Of a stretch of 64,000 nucleotides of DNA, positions 47,165 to 55,301 are shown one piece after another. How positions within the stretch are numbered: position 1 is the first letter of the stretch; every line of letters starts with the position of its first letter. The position numbers and the translations under genes were made by a program. This stretch comes from JAWKWA01 sp041397765 (GTDB lineage: Bacteria; Pseudomonadota; Alphaproteobacteria; Rhizobiales; Hyphomicrobiaceae): assembly GCA_041397765.1 (NCBI GenBank), contig JAWKWA010000007.1, positions 124,001 to 188,000 on the forward strand, read 5' to 3'. Under the pieces are notes generated by a model. The model was not told the DNA's origin and made no database searches. It saw only the letters and a list, made by a program, of their open reading frames with translations.

Positions 47165-48688
47165 TCAGATCTTCTGATTGTAGGCGCCGATCTCGGGATA
47201 GGTGGCGAGATGGTCGTCGATCGCCTCGAAGATGGCGCGCATGCTCGCCTCCGAGGTCGGGCTCTCGACGACGATCACGAGCTCGGGCTTGTTGGATGAG
47301 GCACGCACGAGACCCCAGGTGCCGTCCTCCAGCGTCAGGCGGATGCCGTTGACGGTGACGATGTCCCTCACCTTCTGGCCGGCGATCGGCGTGCCGGCCG
47401 CGGCAAGCGCCTGGAAATGGGCGACCACGCGCTCGACGACGCCATATTTCACCTCGTCGGCGCAATGGGGTGACATGGTCGGCGACTGCCAGGTGCGCGG
47501 CAGGGCGTTCTTCAGGTCGGCCATCGACTTGTCGGGCGCGCGATCGAGCATGTCGCAGACGGCCAGGGCGGCGACGAAGCCGTCGTCATAGCCGCGCCCG
47601 AGCGGCTCGTTGAAGAAGAAGTGCCCCGACTTCTCGAAGCCGACCAGCGTGCCGTGCTCGAAGTTGTAGCGCTTTATGTAGGAATGGCCGGTCTTCCAGT
47701 AGGCGGTCGTCGCGCCGTTGGCGATCAGCACCGGATCGGTGGTGAAGAGGCCGGTCGACTTCACGTCGACGACGAAGCGAGCATTCCGGTGGATCGCCGA
47801 GAGGTCGCGCGCGAGCATGACACCGACCTTGTCGGCGAAGATCTCGTCGCCCTCGTTGTCGACGACGCCGCAGCGATCGCCGTCGCCGTCGAAGGCGAGG
47901 CCGACATCGGCGCCATGCTCCTTCACCGCGGCCGAGACCGCGTGCAGCATCTTCAGGTCCTCGGGATTGGGATTGTGATTGGGGAAGGAATGGTCGAGCT
48001 CGCAATGGAGCGGCACGACCTCGCAGCCGATGCCCTCCAGGATGCGCGGCGCGAAGGCGCCCGCCGTGCCGTTGCCGCAGGCGGCGACCACCTTCAGGCG
48101 GCGCTTCAGTCTCGGCCGGTCGAGGAGGCTCGCGACATAGCGCTCGGCGAGATCGGGGACGAGCACGAGGCGGCCGCCGCCCGGCATCGGCAGATCGCCC
48201 GAGAGCACGATCTCCTTCAGCAGGCTCATCTCGTCGGGGCCGAAGGTGAGCGGGCGGGCAAGACCCATCTTGATGCCGGTCCAGCCATTGTCGTTGTGCG
48301 AGGCCGTCACCATGGCGACGCCTTCGACATCGAGCGCGAATTGGGCGAAGTAGGCCATGGGCGAAAGCGCAAGGCCGATGTCGTGCACCTCGAAGCCGCC
48401 GGCGAGGAGCCCGGTCGTCAGCGCCTCCTTGACCGCGCCCGAGTACCAGCGGAAGTCGTGGCCGACGACGATGCGCCGGGCCACCTTGCGCTCCTCGAAC
48501 AGCCGGGCGAGGCCGAGGCCGATCGCCCGGAGGCCCATCAGATTGATCTCGCCGGGGAACAGCCAGCGCGCGTCGTACTCGCGAAAGCCGGTCGGCTTCA
48601 CCAGGGGCTCGCGCTCGAAGGCGAAGGTGTTCGGTACGAGGTCGGCGCGCGGGCGCGGGAAACGGGTGGTGGCTGCGGCTGACAACAT
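47165..48688 (-). CDS. Phosphomannomutase/phosphoglucomutase
   Basis: This alpha-D-phosphohexomutase interconverts hexose-1- and -6-phosphates for polysaccharide or lipopolysaccharide synthesis. The 507-residue protein shows all four sites. These are the phosphoserine in MVTASHNDNGWTGIKM, the metal loop AFDGDGDRCGVVDNEG, the sugar loop GFEKSGHFFFNEP and the phosphate-binding C-terminal domain (LVRASSNKPELVIVVES). AGGAAGC precedes the ATG at 48688. It is on the AlgC/ManB branch rather than GlmM, judging by the sugar-loop sequence and length. It appears monocistronic. Confidence 0.92.
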   Translation of the reverse strand: MLSAAATTRFPRPRADLVPNTFAFEREPLVKPTGFREYDARWLFPGEINLMGLRAIGLGLARLFEERKVARRIVVGHDFRWYSGAVKEALTTGLLAGGFEVHDIGLALSPMAYFAQFALDVEGVAMVTASHNDNGWTGIKMGLARPLTFGPDEMSLLKEIVLSGDLPMPGGGRLVLVPDLAERYVASLLDRPRLKRRLKVVAACGNGTAGAFAPRILEGIGCEVVPLHCELDHSFPNHNPNPEDLKMLHAVSAAVKEHGADVGLAFDGDGDRCGVVDNEGDEIFADKVGVMLARDLSAIHRNARFVVDVKSTGLFTTDPVLIANGATTAYWKTGHSYIKRYNFEHGTLVGFEKSGHFFFNEPLGRGYDDGFVAALAVCDMLDRAPDKSMADLKNALPRTWQSPTMSPHCADEVKYGVVERVVAHFQALAAAGTPIAGQKVRDIVTVNGIRLTLEDGTWGLVRASSNKPELVIVVESPTSEASMRAIFEAIDDHLATYPEIGAYNQKI

Positions 48689-49009
48689 GCGGCTTCCTCC
48701 TCGACGAGGGGGCCAGGAGCGCCTGGCGATCCGAAGCGATCGCAAAGGCGCTCGCGGCTCCTCACTTGTCGCATCTTCTCTCGACGGGCCGGTACGCTGC
48801 GTCGGAAAATGCGTCGGCCGGGGGACAGCGCCCTTCGGCCCGTCGCGAATCGGCTCGTCCTCACCGGGCTCAGTAGCCGACGGCGCACGGATTGTGAACG
48901 CGGAAACCTGTCCCGGCGATCCGCCGGAGTGACCGCCGCGCGCCCCAGGGGAGCGGAAGGCGCGGGTCCTTTCCCGGTCCTGGAGATGGCGGCGGCAACC
49001 GTCGGTCCG
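48689..49009. other. Intergenic region without recognisable gene
   Basis: These 321 bases separate the phosphomannomutase start from the stop of the distal retropepsin gene. No open frame looks coding; it should hold the phosphomannomutase promoter. Confidence 0.4.
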
Positions 49010-49588
49010 CTACTGGACGAGCACCAGCTCGCGGCCGCGGATGTCGACGCGGCTCAGCTTGGAGAGGAAGGTCATGCCGAGAAGGGTGATGAACTTCGTG
49101 CCGGGCTCGCCGATCGTCGCCTCGACATCGTGGACGGTGATGTCGCCGATGCGGATCTCGTCGATGACGACGGGGGCGGCGCGGGTGGTGCCATTGGCGG
49201 TGCGGGCCGTCAGCGTGTAGTCGCTGTCCTTGGGCTCGATACCGAGACGCACGGCATCCTCGTAGCGCAGCGCGACATGGGTTGCCCCGGTGTCGACGAG
49301 CACCTCGATCGCGCGGCCGTTGACATAGACCTCGGCGAAGAAATGGCCGTTTTCGGCGGCGCGCAGATGCGCCTCGCGCAGACCGCCGTCGTCGGTCTCG
49401 ACCGCGATCGCGACGGTGCCGTCATCGGCCGACTGATCGGCGATGCGGACATCCTCGACGCGCGAGTTGGCCATGAAGACATCGGCTGCAGTGCTGAACT
49501 TGTAGAAGGCAGCACCCGTTGCGCCCGCGATCAGCACCCAGACGGCAAGCTCGCGGAATACGGCGGCGACGCCACTCGGTACACTCAT
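49010..49588 (-). CDS. Retropepsin-like clan AA aspartic protease (TIGR02281), copy B
   Basis: The 192-residue protein has one N-terminal membrane anchor (VWVLIAGATGAAFYKF). A single retropepsin domain follows: HFFAEVYVNGRAIEVLVDTGATHVALRYEDAVRLG carries the catalytic D-T-G, and a conserved ITLLGMTFLSKLSRVDIRG end corresponds to the flap-partner hydrophobic-Gly motif. Such proteins would work as dimers in the periplasm. It follows copy A by 55 bases on the same strand and is the last gene of the histidine kinase - DUF1289 - retropepsin run. Substrates are unknown. Confidence 0.87.
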   Translation of the reverse strand: MSVPSGVAAVFRELAVWVLIAGATGAAFYKFSTAADVFMANSRVEDVRIADQSADDGTVAIAVETDDGGLREAHLRAAENGHFFAEVYVNGRAIEVLVDTGATHVALRYEDAVRLGIEPKDSDYTLTARTANGTTRAAPVVIDEIRIGDITVHDVEATIGEPGTKFITLLGMTFLSKLSRVDIRGRELVLVQ

Positions 49589-49643
49589 ACGAAACCCGAT
49601 CCGGTTCGGCGCCCCGGCCGGGCCTTCCCGCGGAGGGAGCGGC

Positions 49644-50351
49644 TCAGCTGCGGAGCGTCAGAAAATCGCCCGAGAACTCATATGAGCGCAGCCTGCTTAA
49701 GAAACTCATACCAAGGAGGCTCTGATGCAGATCGCCGGGGCGGGCGACCAGCGCCTCGACATCGTCGATCGAGATCGGGCCGATGGTGATGCGGCCGATG
49801 CGGACCGGGGCAGCGAAGGTCGAGCCGTTGGCGGTCTGGACCGGTACGACATAGGAGAGGCCGGAGGTGTCGATGCCGGCGCTCTCGGCATCGGCGGGGC
49901 GCAGCACGACGGTGGAGGCGCCGGTGTCGACGATCATGCTGACGGGACTGCGGTTCAGATCGACGCGGATCTCGAAATGGCCGTCGGAATGCCGGCGCAC
50001 CCGCACCGCGCCGCCGGTCTCGGACCCGGTCGCGACGGTCGTGTAGGTGCCGGCCGGCGCCAGCTCGCCGGCGACGCGGTCGACCACCATCATGATCTCG
50101 GAGCGGAAACCGTAGCCGGCGACGAGGACGAAGGCGAAGGCCGCCCAGATGACGAAATCGCGGAAGGCCGTGCCGATCTGACCGCGATAGCGGCCGATCA
50201 GCGGCGTGCCGATGAAGATGAGCAGCGCGACACCGGCGACGAGGGCGGCGAGCTCGGCATTGTCGAAGCCGCCGATGGTGCCGGCATCGTGATAGAGGAC
50301 GAGGGCGAAGCCGGCGAGGACGAGCAGGAAGAGTGCAATCCAGGATGCCAT
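49644..50351 (-). CDS. Retropepsin-like clan AA aspartic protease (TIGR02281), copy A
   Basis: This 235-residue paralogue of copy B has three N-terminal hydrophobic helices (IALFLLVLAGFALVLYH, LAALVAGVALLIFIGTPLIG, FRDFVIWAAFAFVLVAGYG). The protease domain follows with HFEIRVDLNRSPVSMIVDTGASTVVLRPADAESAG and QSLLGMSFLSRLRSYEFSG. The catalytic D-T-G-A-S is intact. It starts four bases after the DUF1289 gene ends, so translation is probably coupled. Two different membrane anchors on the same protease domain suggest separate localisation or partners. Confidence 0.87.
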   Translation of the reverse strand: MASWIALFLLVLAGFALVLYHDAGTIGGFDNAELAALVAGVALLIFIGTPLIGRYRGQIGTAFRDFVIWAAFAFVLVAGYGFRSEIMMVVDRVAGELAPAGTYTTVATGSETGGAVRVRRHSDGHFEIRVDLNRSPVSMIVDTGASTVVLRPADAESAGIDTSGLSYVVPVQTANGSTFAAPVRIGRITIGPISIDDVEALVARPGDLHQSLLGMSFLSRLRSYEFSGDFLTLRS

Positions 50352-50355
50352 CGGC

Positions 50356-50628
50356 TCAGGTCCTCCGGGGGGCGGCGCCGGGCCCTTGCGGCAGCGGCCG
50401 GGCGGGAAGCTCGGACATGATGCGACGCCGCTCGGCCGGCGACAGCGATGCCCAGGCGGCGATCTCGCGGATGGTCCGCCGGCAGCCGAGGCAGAGGCCG
50501 CTCTTTGGGTCCATGGTGCAGATGTCGATGCAGGGCGTGTCCAAGGAAACCTCTTGGCAAGCGGGTGCCGCGCCCAAGCTGCGCAGCCCCCATGGGCGTG
50601 GCGCAACCCGGCGCTCCTTCCATGACAT
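50356..50628 (-). CDS. DUF1289 domain-containing protein
   Basis: DUF1289 proteins are small cysteine-rich proteins. The core is DTPCIDICTMDPKSGLCLGCRRTIREIAAWASLSPAERRRIM, with four cysteines as C-x3-C and C-x2-C that look able to bind a metal. The ATG at 50628 gives 90 residues; homology begins near residue 35, so a later non-ATG start is possible. It lies between the histidine kinase gene (40 bases upstream) and retropepsin copy A (4 bases downstream). No function is established. Confidence 0.85.
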   Translation of the reverse strand: MSWKERRVAPRPWGLRSLGAAPACQEVSLDTPCIDICTMDPKSGLCLGCRRTIREIAAWASLSPAERRRIMSELPARPLPQGPGAAPRRT

Positions 50629-50668
50629 AGGGGGGCGGCGGGCGATCCGCCAGTGGCCAGCCTGAAAG

Positions 50669-52357
50669 TCAGTGGACGGCGCGGGCCGAGCGGTTGCGCC
50701 GCGCGGCATCGGCGAAGGCCGAGCGCCAGGTCGAGGAGCGGGGCTTTGCGACCGGTGTCTGGCGGTGGCGCTCCTCGCCGCGCGGCTGCAGCGGCTCGAC
50801 GGGTGTCAGCACGCGCTCCTTGGGCAGCAGCACGATGGCGAGCGTACCCCGGCGCAGTTCGCTCTTCAGCTCGAAGCGGCCGCCATGGATCTCGACGAGG
50901 CTCTTGACGATCGGCAGGCCGAGGCCGGTGCCGCCCTCGGCCGCCTGGTGGGCGAGCGAGCCCTGGCCGAAGGCCTGCATGACCTTGGGGATCTCCTCCT
51001 TGGGGATGCCGGGGCCGGTGTCGCGGACCGACAGCATCTGGCCGCCGTCTGGGGTGGCGGCGACCGTCAGGGTGATGGTGCCGCCGGGCGGGGTGAACTT
51101 CAGCGCATTGCCCATGAGGTTGAGGCAGACCTGGCGCAGCGATCGCTCGTCGGCCCAGAGCTGGGGCAGGCCCTCCTCGAAGGCCTCGACGATCTTCAGG
51201 CTCTTGCCCTCGGCACGCAGCTTCAGCAGGCGATGACATTCCTCGGCCACGTCGACGAGATGGACGGCGCCTTCCTGCAACTCGTGGCGGCCGGCCTCGA
51301 TGCGCGAGAGGTCGAGGATCTCGTTGATGACGTGCAGGAGATGGCGGCCGCTGTCGTGGATGTTGGCGGAGTATTCCTTGTAGGTCTTGTTGGCGAGCGG
51401 GCCGAACAGCTCGGTCTTCATCACCTCCGAGAAGCCGAGGATGGCGTTGAGGGGCGTGCGCAACTCGTGGCTCATATTGGCGAGGAAGCGGGACTTGGCC
51501 ATGTTCGCGGCCTCGGCACGGCGGCGCGCCTCGTCGGAGATCGCCTTGGCCTGCTCGAGTTCGGCGATCAGCGCGTCCTTCTCGGCGCGAAAGGCGAGCA
51601 TCGCCATGACGGTGGCGTTGAGGCCCTTGGCGAGGAAGATGAAGTAGACGTGGATGCCGACCGCCATCGAGGCCATCGCCCAGTAGAAGGGGTCCTGGAT
51701 GAAGGCGAAGCGGGCGACGAGGGCGACCATCATCGGCACGGTGCCGGCATAGACGATCGCCATAACGGTCGAGGCGAACAGGAGGCGGATGGTCGAGACG
51801 ACGATGAGCGCGGCGAAGACGAAGACATGCGCGGTCGGCTCGGTCGGATGGAGCCCGACGAGCACGACGCCCGCCCAGGCGCAACCATAGAGCGCCTCGG
51901 CAGCGATGAGGCGGCGGCGCCAGAGCGTGGTGTCGACCTCGGTGCGCGGGGTGCGCTCGAAGCGTTCGCAGGTTCGCACCAGCACCGAGCGGGCGGCGAG
52001 CAGGACGAGGATCCAGATGAGCGGCTGGATGGGCGGCGCCCAGAACACGGTGGCAAGGGCGATGATGATGGCGAGCAGCGGGATGGTCAGCGTGGCGCCG
52101 AGCTCGTTCTTCACGAACATGTGCAGGAGCTCGTAGTCGAACTCCGGCATCGCGTCGGTGCCGCTGGTCAGGCGCTCGCGCAATGCCCGGGCGCTCTGGG
52201 CACCGGCGGGCGGGTTCGCCGAAACGGCCGGCCGGCCGGTCGCCGCATTGCGGGGCCTCGGATGCGCCGACGGGATGGCGCCTTTCGCCGCGGCCGGGGC
52301 GGTGCCGGTCGCCTGGCGCATGCGTGCGGCTGTGAGCGGGCTCGGTGCTGTGGGCAT
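50669..52357 (-). CDS. Membrane sensor histidine kinase (DivJ/PleC-like HisKA)
   Basis: The 562-residue protein has a Pro/Ala-rich cytoplasmic N-terminus (1-70). About six hydrophobic segments lie between residues 88 and 245, with very short loops and no periplasmic sensor domain. A linker helix follows, then HisKA with the phospho-acceptor His at about 297 (FLANMSHELRTPLNAILGFSEVM). The N box is LRQVCLNLMGNALKFTPPGG and the G boxes are DTGPGIPKEEIPKVMQAFGQG and GTGLGLPIVKSLVE. The HisKA sequence around FGPL and DSGRHLLHVINEILDLSRIEAG is of the alphaproteobacterial DivJ/PleC/PdhS group. No response regulator is adjacent. Confidence 0.9.
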   Translation of the reverse strand: MPTAPSPLTAARMRQATGTAPAAAKGAIPSAHPRPRNAATGRPAVSANPPAGAQSARALRERLTSGTDAMPEFDYELLHMFVKNELGATLTIPLLAIIIALATVFWAPPIQPLIWILVLLAARSVLVRTCERFERTPRTEVDTTLWRRRLIAAEALYGCAWAGVVLVGLHPTEPTAHVFVFAALIVVSTIRLLFASTVMAIVYAGTVPMMVALVARFAFIQDPFYWAMASMAVGIHVYFIFLAKGLNATVMAMLAFRAEKDALIAELEQAKAISDEARRRAEAANMAKSRFLANMSHELRTPLNAILGFSEVMKTELFGPLANKTYKEYSANIHDSGRHLLHVINEILDLSRIEAGRHELQEGAVHLVDVAEECHRLLKLRAEGKSLKIVEAFEEGLPQLWADERSLRQVCLNLMGNALKFTPPGGTITLTVAATPDGGQMLSVRDTGPGIPKEEIPKVMQAFGQGSLAHQAAEGGTGLGLPIVKSLVEIHGGRFELKSELRRGTLAIVLLPKERVLTPVEPLQPRGEERHRQTPVAKPRSSTWRSAFADAARRNRSARAVH

Positions 52358-52543
52358 GCTGTCTCGCCGCCGCGGCTGGTGTAGGTAATGGCCGGTGTCA
52401 CGGCCGGCCGGCCCGGGCCCGGGGCGCACGAGGGCGCAGGGCTTTCGAATCGGATCTGTCGCGACAACGGCAACTTTCTGGTCAAATTCCTAAATTCTCG
52501 TTTAACAAGAATGTCTTGTCGGCGCATGTTGGAGTTTAAAGTG

Positions 52544-53059
52544 ATGAAAATCTCCCGTCGGCACCTGACGCTGCTGCTGGTTCTCCTCGCCGCCGTCGTC
52601 GCCTTCCTGAAGGAGCGTCAGGGCGGCCCGGGCGCGCCGCTCCCAGCCGAGGTCTCCGGCCGTATCCGCGGGATCGACGGCGACAGCTTCCGGCTCGGTG
52701 CCGACGAGGTGAGGCTGGTCGGCATCGACGCGCCGGAGGGACGGCAGGACTGCGAGCGTGGCGGCGCGCGCTGGGCGTGTGGCGAGGAAGCCGCACGCCG
52801 GCTCGGCTCGCTCGTCGGCAATCGCGAGGTCACGTGCCGGATCGAGGATCGCGACCAGTACGGCCGGCTGCTGGCGGTCTGCTCGGTCGCGGGCATCGAG
52901 ATCAACCGCTACATGGTCGAGAACGGCTGGGCGGTCTCCTATGGCCGCTATGGCGAGCTCGAGAAGGCGGCGGCACGCGCCCGCCGCGGCATCTGGGCGG
53001 GGAGCTTCGAGCGGCCGAAGGCGTGGCGGGCGCAGCATGCGGGCGAGCGGGGCTCCTGA
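52544..53059 (+). CDS. Thermonuclease family (SNase) protein, membrane-anchored or secreted
   Basis: The 171-residue protein starts with an uncleaved-looking signal (RRHLTLLLVLLAAVVAFL). An SNase domain follows: GRIRGIDGDSFRLGADEVRLVGIDAPEG holds the active-site Arg and calcium Asp, EVTCRIEDRDQYGRLLAVC holds the catalytic Glu/Asp-Arg region, and NRYMVENGWAVSYGRY is family-typical. Two cysteines (DCERGGARWACGEEAA) are usual for this subgroup. The ATG at 52544 has GGAG nine bases upstream. It diverges from the histidine kinase gene across an AT-rich 186-base gap. Confidence 0.9.
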   Translation: MKISRRHLTLLLVLLAAVVAFLKERQGGPGAPLPAEVSGRIRGIDGDSFRLGADEVRLVGIDAPEGRQDCERGGARWACGEEAARRLGSLVGNREVTCRIEDRDQYGRLLAVCSVAGIEINRYMVENGWAVSYGRYGELEKAAARARRGIWAGSFERPKAWRAQHAGERGS

Positions 53060-53151
53060 GCCGGGCAGGTCCCCAAGCCTCGCCAACAGGGACGCAGGCA
53101 CGCCCCTCGCCCGACGCAGGAGGGGCGGATTTGTGAGGAGGCGCGGGCGCG

Positions 53152-53814
53152 ATGTCGGACAGAGGCGACAGGGACGCCATGCCGTCGCTCGAGCGGCTCG
53201 CCGCCGAGGTCAGGGCCTGCCGGATCTGCCGCGACCGGCCGCAAGGGGCGGTACTGCCGCATGAGCCGCGTCCGGTCCTCGTCGTCTCGCCGACGGCACG
53301 GTTGATGATCGCGGGACAGGCACCCGGCACGCGCGTCAACCGTTCGGGCGTGCCTTTCAGCGATCCTTCCGGCGAGCGGCTGCGCGACTGGCTCGGGCTC
53401 GGCGCCGACACATTCTACGATCAGGGGCGGGTCGCGATCCTGCCGATGGGCTTCTGCTTTCCGGGGCTCGATCGGAAGGGCGGCGACCTGCCACCGCGAC
53501 CGGAATGCGCGCGCCATTGGCGCCACTGGCTGATGGCGGCGCAGCCGCAGATCGAGCTCGTGCTCGCGATCGGTCTTTATGCGCAGCGCTGGCATCTCGG
53601 CGGGGCAGCCAAGGGCGGCCTGACCGCCACCGTCGCGCGGTTCCGCGAGCATCTGGCGGACGCTCGCCGTCCCTCGGTGCTGCCGCTGCCGCATCCCTCC
53701 TGGCGCAACAATCGCTGGCTGAAGGACAATCCCTGGTTCGCCGACGAGTTGCTGCCGGTGTTGCGGCGCGAGGTGCGCCGGCTCACCGGCGAGAGCGGGC
53801 GGTTGCCCGTCTGA
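53152..53814 (+). CDS. Uracil-DNA glycosylase superfamily protein
   Basis: The 220-residue protein has the UDG-superfamily motif 1, LMIAGQAPGTRVNRSGVPFSDPSGERLRDWLG. The terminal motif PLPHPSWRNNRWLKDNPWF carries the leucine-loop histidine. ELVLAIGLYAQRWHL lies in the middle. An N-terminal cysteine pair (CRICRDRP) is present, but only two such cysteines are obvious, so an iron-sulfur cluster like that of family 4 is not supported. It belongs to the poorly studied branch with an N-terminal C-x2-C, not to Ung. It lies 92 bases after the SNase gene on the same strand. Confidence 0.82.
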   Translation: MSDRGDRDAMPSLERLAAEVRACRICRDRPQGAVLPHEPRPVLVVSPTARLMIAGQAPGTRVNRSGVPFSDPSGERLRDWLGLGADTFYDQGRVAILPMGFCFPGLDRKGGDLPPRPECARHWRHWLMAAQPQIELVLAIGLYAQRWHLGGAAKGGLTATVARFREHLADARRPSVLPLPHPSWRNNRWLKDNPWFADELLPVLRREVRRLTGESGRLPV

Positions 53815-53923
53815 ACGTAGAATGCCGATTGCGACGGACGCCCGGAATCTTTGCCTTTGTGGCAAACCATGCTAACCGACCCGTCGGCGCGCCATGGCAC
53901 CTTGCGCCGCGACGGGGCGGGCA

Positions 53924-54421
53924 ATGCTCGACGAGATGGACATCAAGATCCTGCGCATCCTGCAGGAGGACTGCACGCTGCCGGTCGCGGATATCGGCAA
54001 GCGCGTCGGCCTGTCGACGACGCCGTGCTGGCGACGCATACAGCGGCTCGAGGAGGAAGGGGTGATCCGCCGCCGCGTCGCGCTGCTCGACCAGCAGGCG
54101 GTCAATGCCGGCGTCACGGTGTTCGTCGCCATCACCACCAGCCAGCACAACAAGGAGTGGCTGGAGCGTTTCCATGGCGCCATGGCCGACTTTCCCGAGG
54201 TGGTCGAGTTCTATCGCATGAGCGGACAGGTCGACTACCTGTTGCGGGTCGTGGTGCCCGACATCGCCGCCTACGACACGTTCTACAAGCGGTTGATCGC
54301 GCGGATCGAGCTCTCCGACGTGTCGTCGAGCTTCGCCATGGAGCAGATCAAGTTCACGACGGCGCTGCCGCTCGACTTCGCGCTGCCGGAGAAGGCGGGC
54401 AAGCGCAAGAAGCGGGTGTGA
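53924..54421 (+). CDS. Lrp/AsnC family transcriptional regulator
   Basis: The 165-residue protein has the N-terminal winged helix (MDIKILRILQEDCTLPVADIGKRVGLSTTPCWRRIQRLEEEGVIRRRVALLD). A C-terminal RAM/ligand-binding domain (VTVFVAITTSQHNKEWLERFHGAMADFPEVVEFYRMSGQVDYLLRVVV) follows, with the conserved G-x-x-D-Y loop. The ATG at 53924 is chosen as the family start; a Met 30 bases upstream is an alternative. It ends with a basic tail (KKRV). Members respond to amino acids. The target genes are not evident from the neighbours. Confidence 0.92.
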   Translation: MLDEMDIKILRILQEDCTLPVADIGKRVGLSTTPCWRRIQRLEEEGVIRRRVALLDQQAVNAGVTVFVAITTSQHNKEWLERFHGAMADFPEVVEFYRMSGQVDYLLRVVVPDIAAYDTFYKRLIARIELSDVSSSFAMEQIKFTTALPLDFALPEKAGKRKKRV

Positions 54422-54458
54422 GCGGGACCAGGGCGGTCCGAGCGATCCTCCCCGATCG

Positions 54459-54860
54459 TCAACCGCGAAAGAGCACGGGAAGGGCGAGCGTCAGGGCGGT
54501 GACGGCCATGGCGAGGATGACGAGGAAGGTCGCGATCATGCCGGCCTGGCGGAATACCAGCGTCTCGGGCTCCTGCGACACGCCGTAGGCGTGCGAGAGG
54601 CGTCCGAGCAGAAGCGCGACCGCCAGCACGGCGAGCAGCAGGCGGGAGACTCCGGCAAGCTCGAGCAATGCCATCAGGATCAGCGCGATCGGCACATATT
54701 CCGAGAAGTTCGCGTGCACACGGATGCGCCGCTGCAGCACGCGGTCGCCCTTGTCGCCGACGCCGACCCGCAACGCATAGCGCATGCGAATGACGCGGAA
54801 GGCGAGCACGACATAGATGATCGCGAGCAGGCCGGCGAGCGCCGTCGTCACCGGGATCAC
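54459..54860 (-). CDS. MAPEG family protein
   Basis: MAPEG proteins are four-helix membrane enzymes related to glutathione transferases and leukotriene synthases. The 133-residue product shows four hydrophobic segments and the signature RVLQRRIRVHANFSEYVPIALILMALLELAG (conserved R-x-x-x-N-x-x-E). GRLSHAYGVSQEPE and the helix FRQAGMIATFLVILAMAVTAL follow. Length is normal for the bacterial subgroup. Its start overlaps the stop of the hotdog thioesterase gene by four bases, so it is the third gene of a coupled run. Confidence 0.9.
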   Translation of the reverse strand: MIPVTTALAGLLAIIYVVLAFRVIRMRYALRVGVGDKGDRVLQRRIRVHANFSEYVPIALILMALLELAGVSRLLLAVLAVALLLGRLSHAYGVSQEPETLVFRQAGMIATFLVILAMAVTALTLALPVLFRG

Positions 54861-55300
54861 GGGGCGGCCTCCGCGTCGACATGCGGGCCGCCGACGAAGC
54901 GCATGCGGCCGCGGACCAGCGCCACCGTCTCGCCGGCGGGATTGGTGATGCGCACGTCGGTGATCATGTTGCGGCCTTTCTTCCAGACCTCGCGGGCTTC
55001 GGCGATGAGACGCTCGCCGAGGAGGGCGGGAGCCAGGAACTCGATCTCGGCGGAGGCGGAGACGGCCTGCTGGTTGTAGGCCTGGGCGGCGTAGCCGAAG
55101 GCGGTGTCGGCGAGCATGAAGACGAGGCCGCCATGCAGCGTGCCATGGGCGTTCAGCATCTCCGGACGCACCGTCAGAGCGATGCGGGTGAAGCCCGGCT
55201 CGGCGTGCTCGACCTCGAAGCCGAGCCAGCGGAACGAGGCGCTTGCGGCGGTGATCTTGCCGATCACGGCAGCGGTGATGGCCTTCCCTGCGTCGGCCAT
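54857..55300 (-). CDS. PaaI-like hotdog-fold thioesterase
   Basis: Hotdog thioesterases hydrolyse acyl-CoA esters. The 147-residue product shows LNAHGTLHGGLVFMLADTAFGYAAQAY (the H-G-G-x-x-x-x-x-D motif of PaaI) and a second strand block SASAEIEFLAPALLGERLIAEAREVWKKGRNMITDVRITNPAGE. The Met at 55300 sits beside the stop of the upstream dehydrogenase gene (55302), indicating coupling; a Met at 55339 would overlap further. No phenylacetate pathway genes are visible, so the PaaI name gives fold only. Confidence 0.88.
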   Translation of the reverse strand: MADAGKAITAAVIGKITAASASFRWLGFEVEHAEPGFTRIALTVRPEMLNAHGTLHGGLVFMLADTAFGYAAQAYNQQAVSASAEIEFLAPALLGERLIAEAREVWKKGRNMITDVRITNPAGETVALVRGRMRFVGGPHVDAEAAP

Positions 55301-55301
55301 G

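Noticed and set aside
52506..52518. CAAGA-ATG-TCTTG palindrome upstream of the SNase gene
   Set aside because: Five-base arms in AT-richer DNA are too short to support an operator call.
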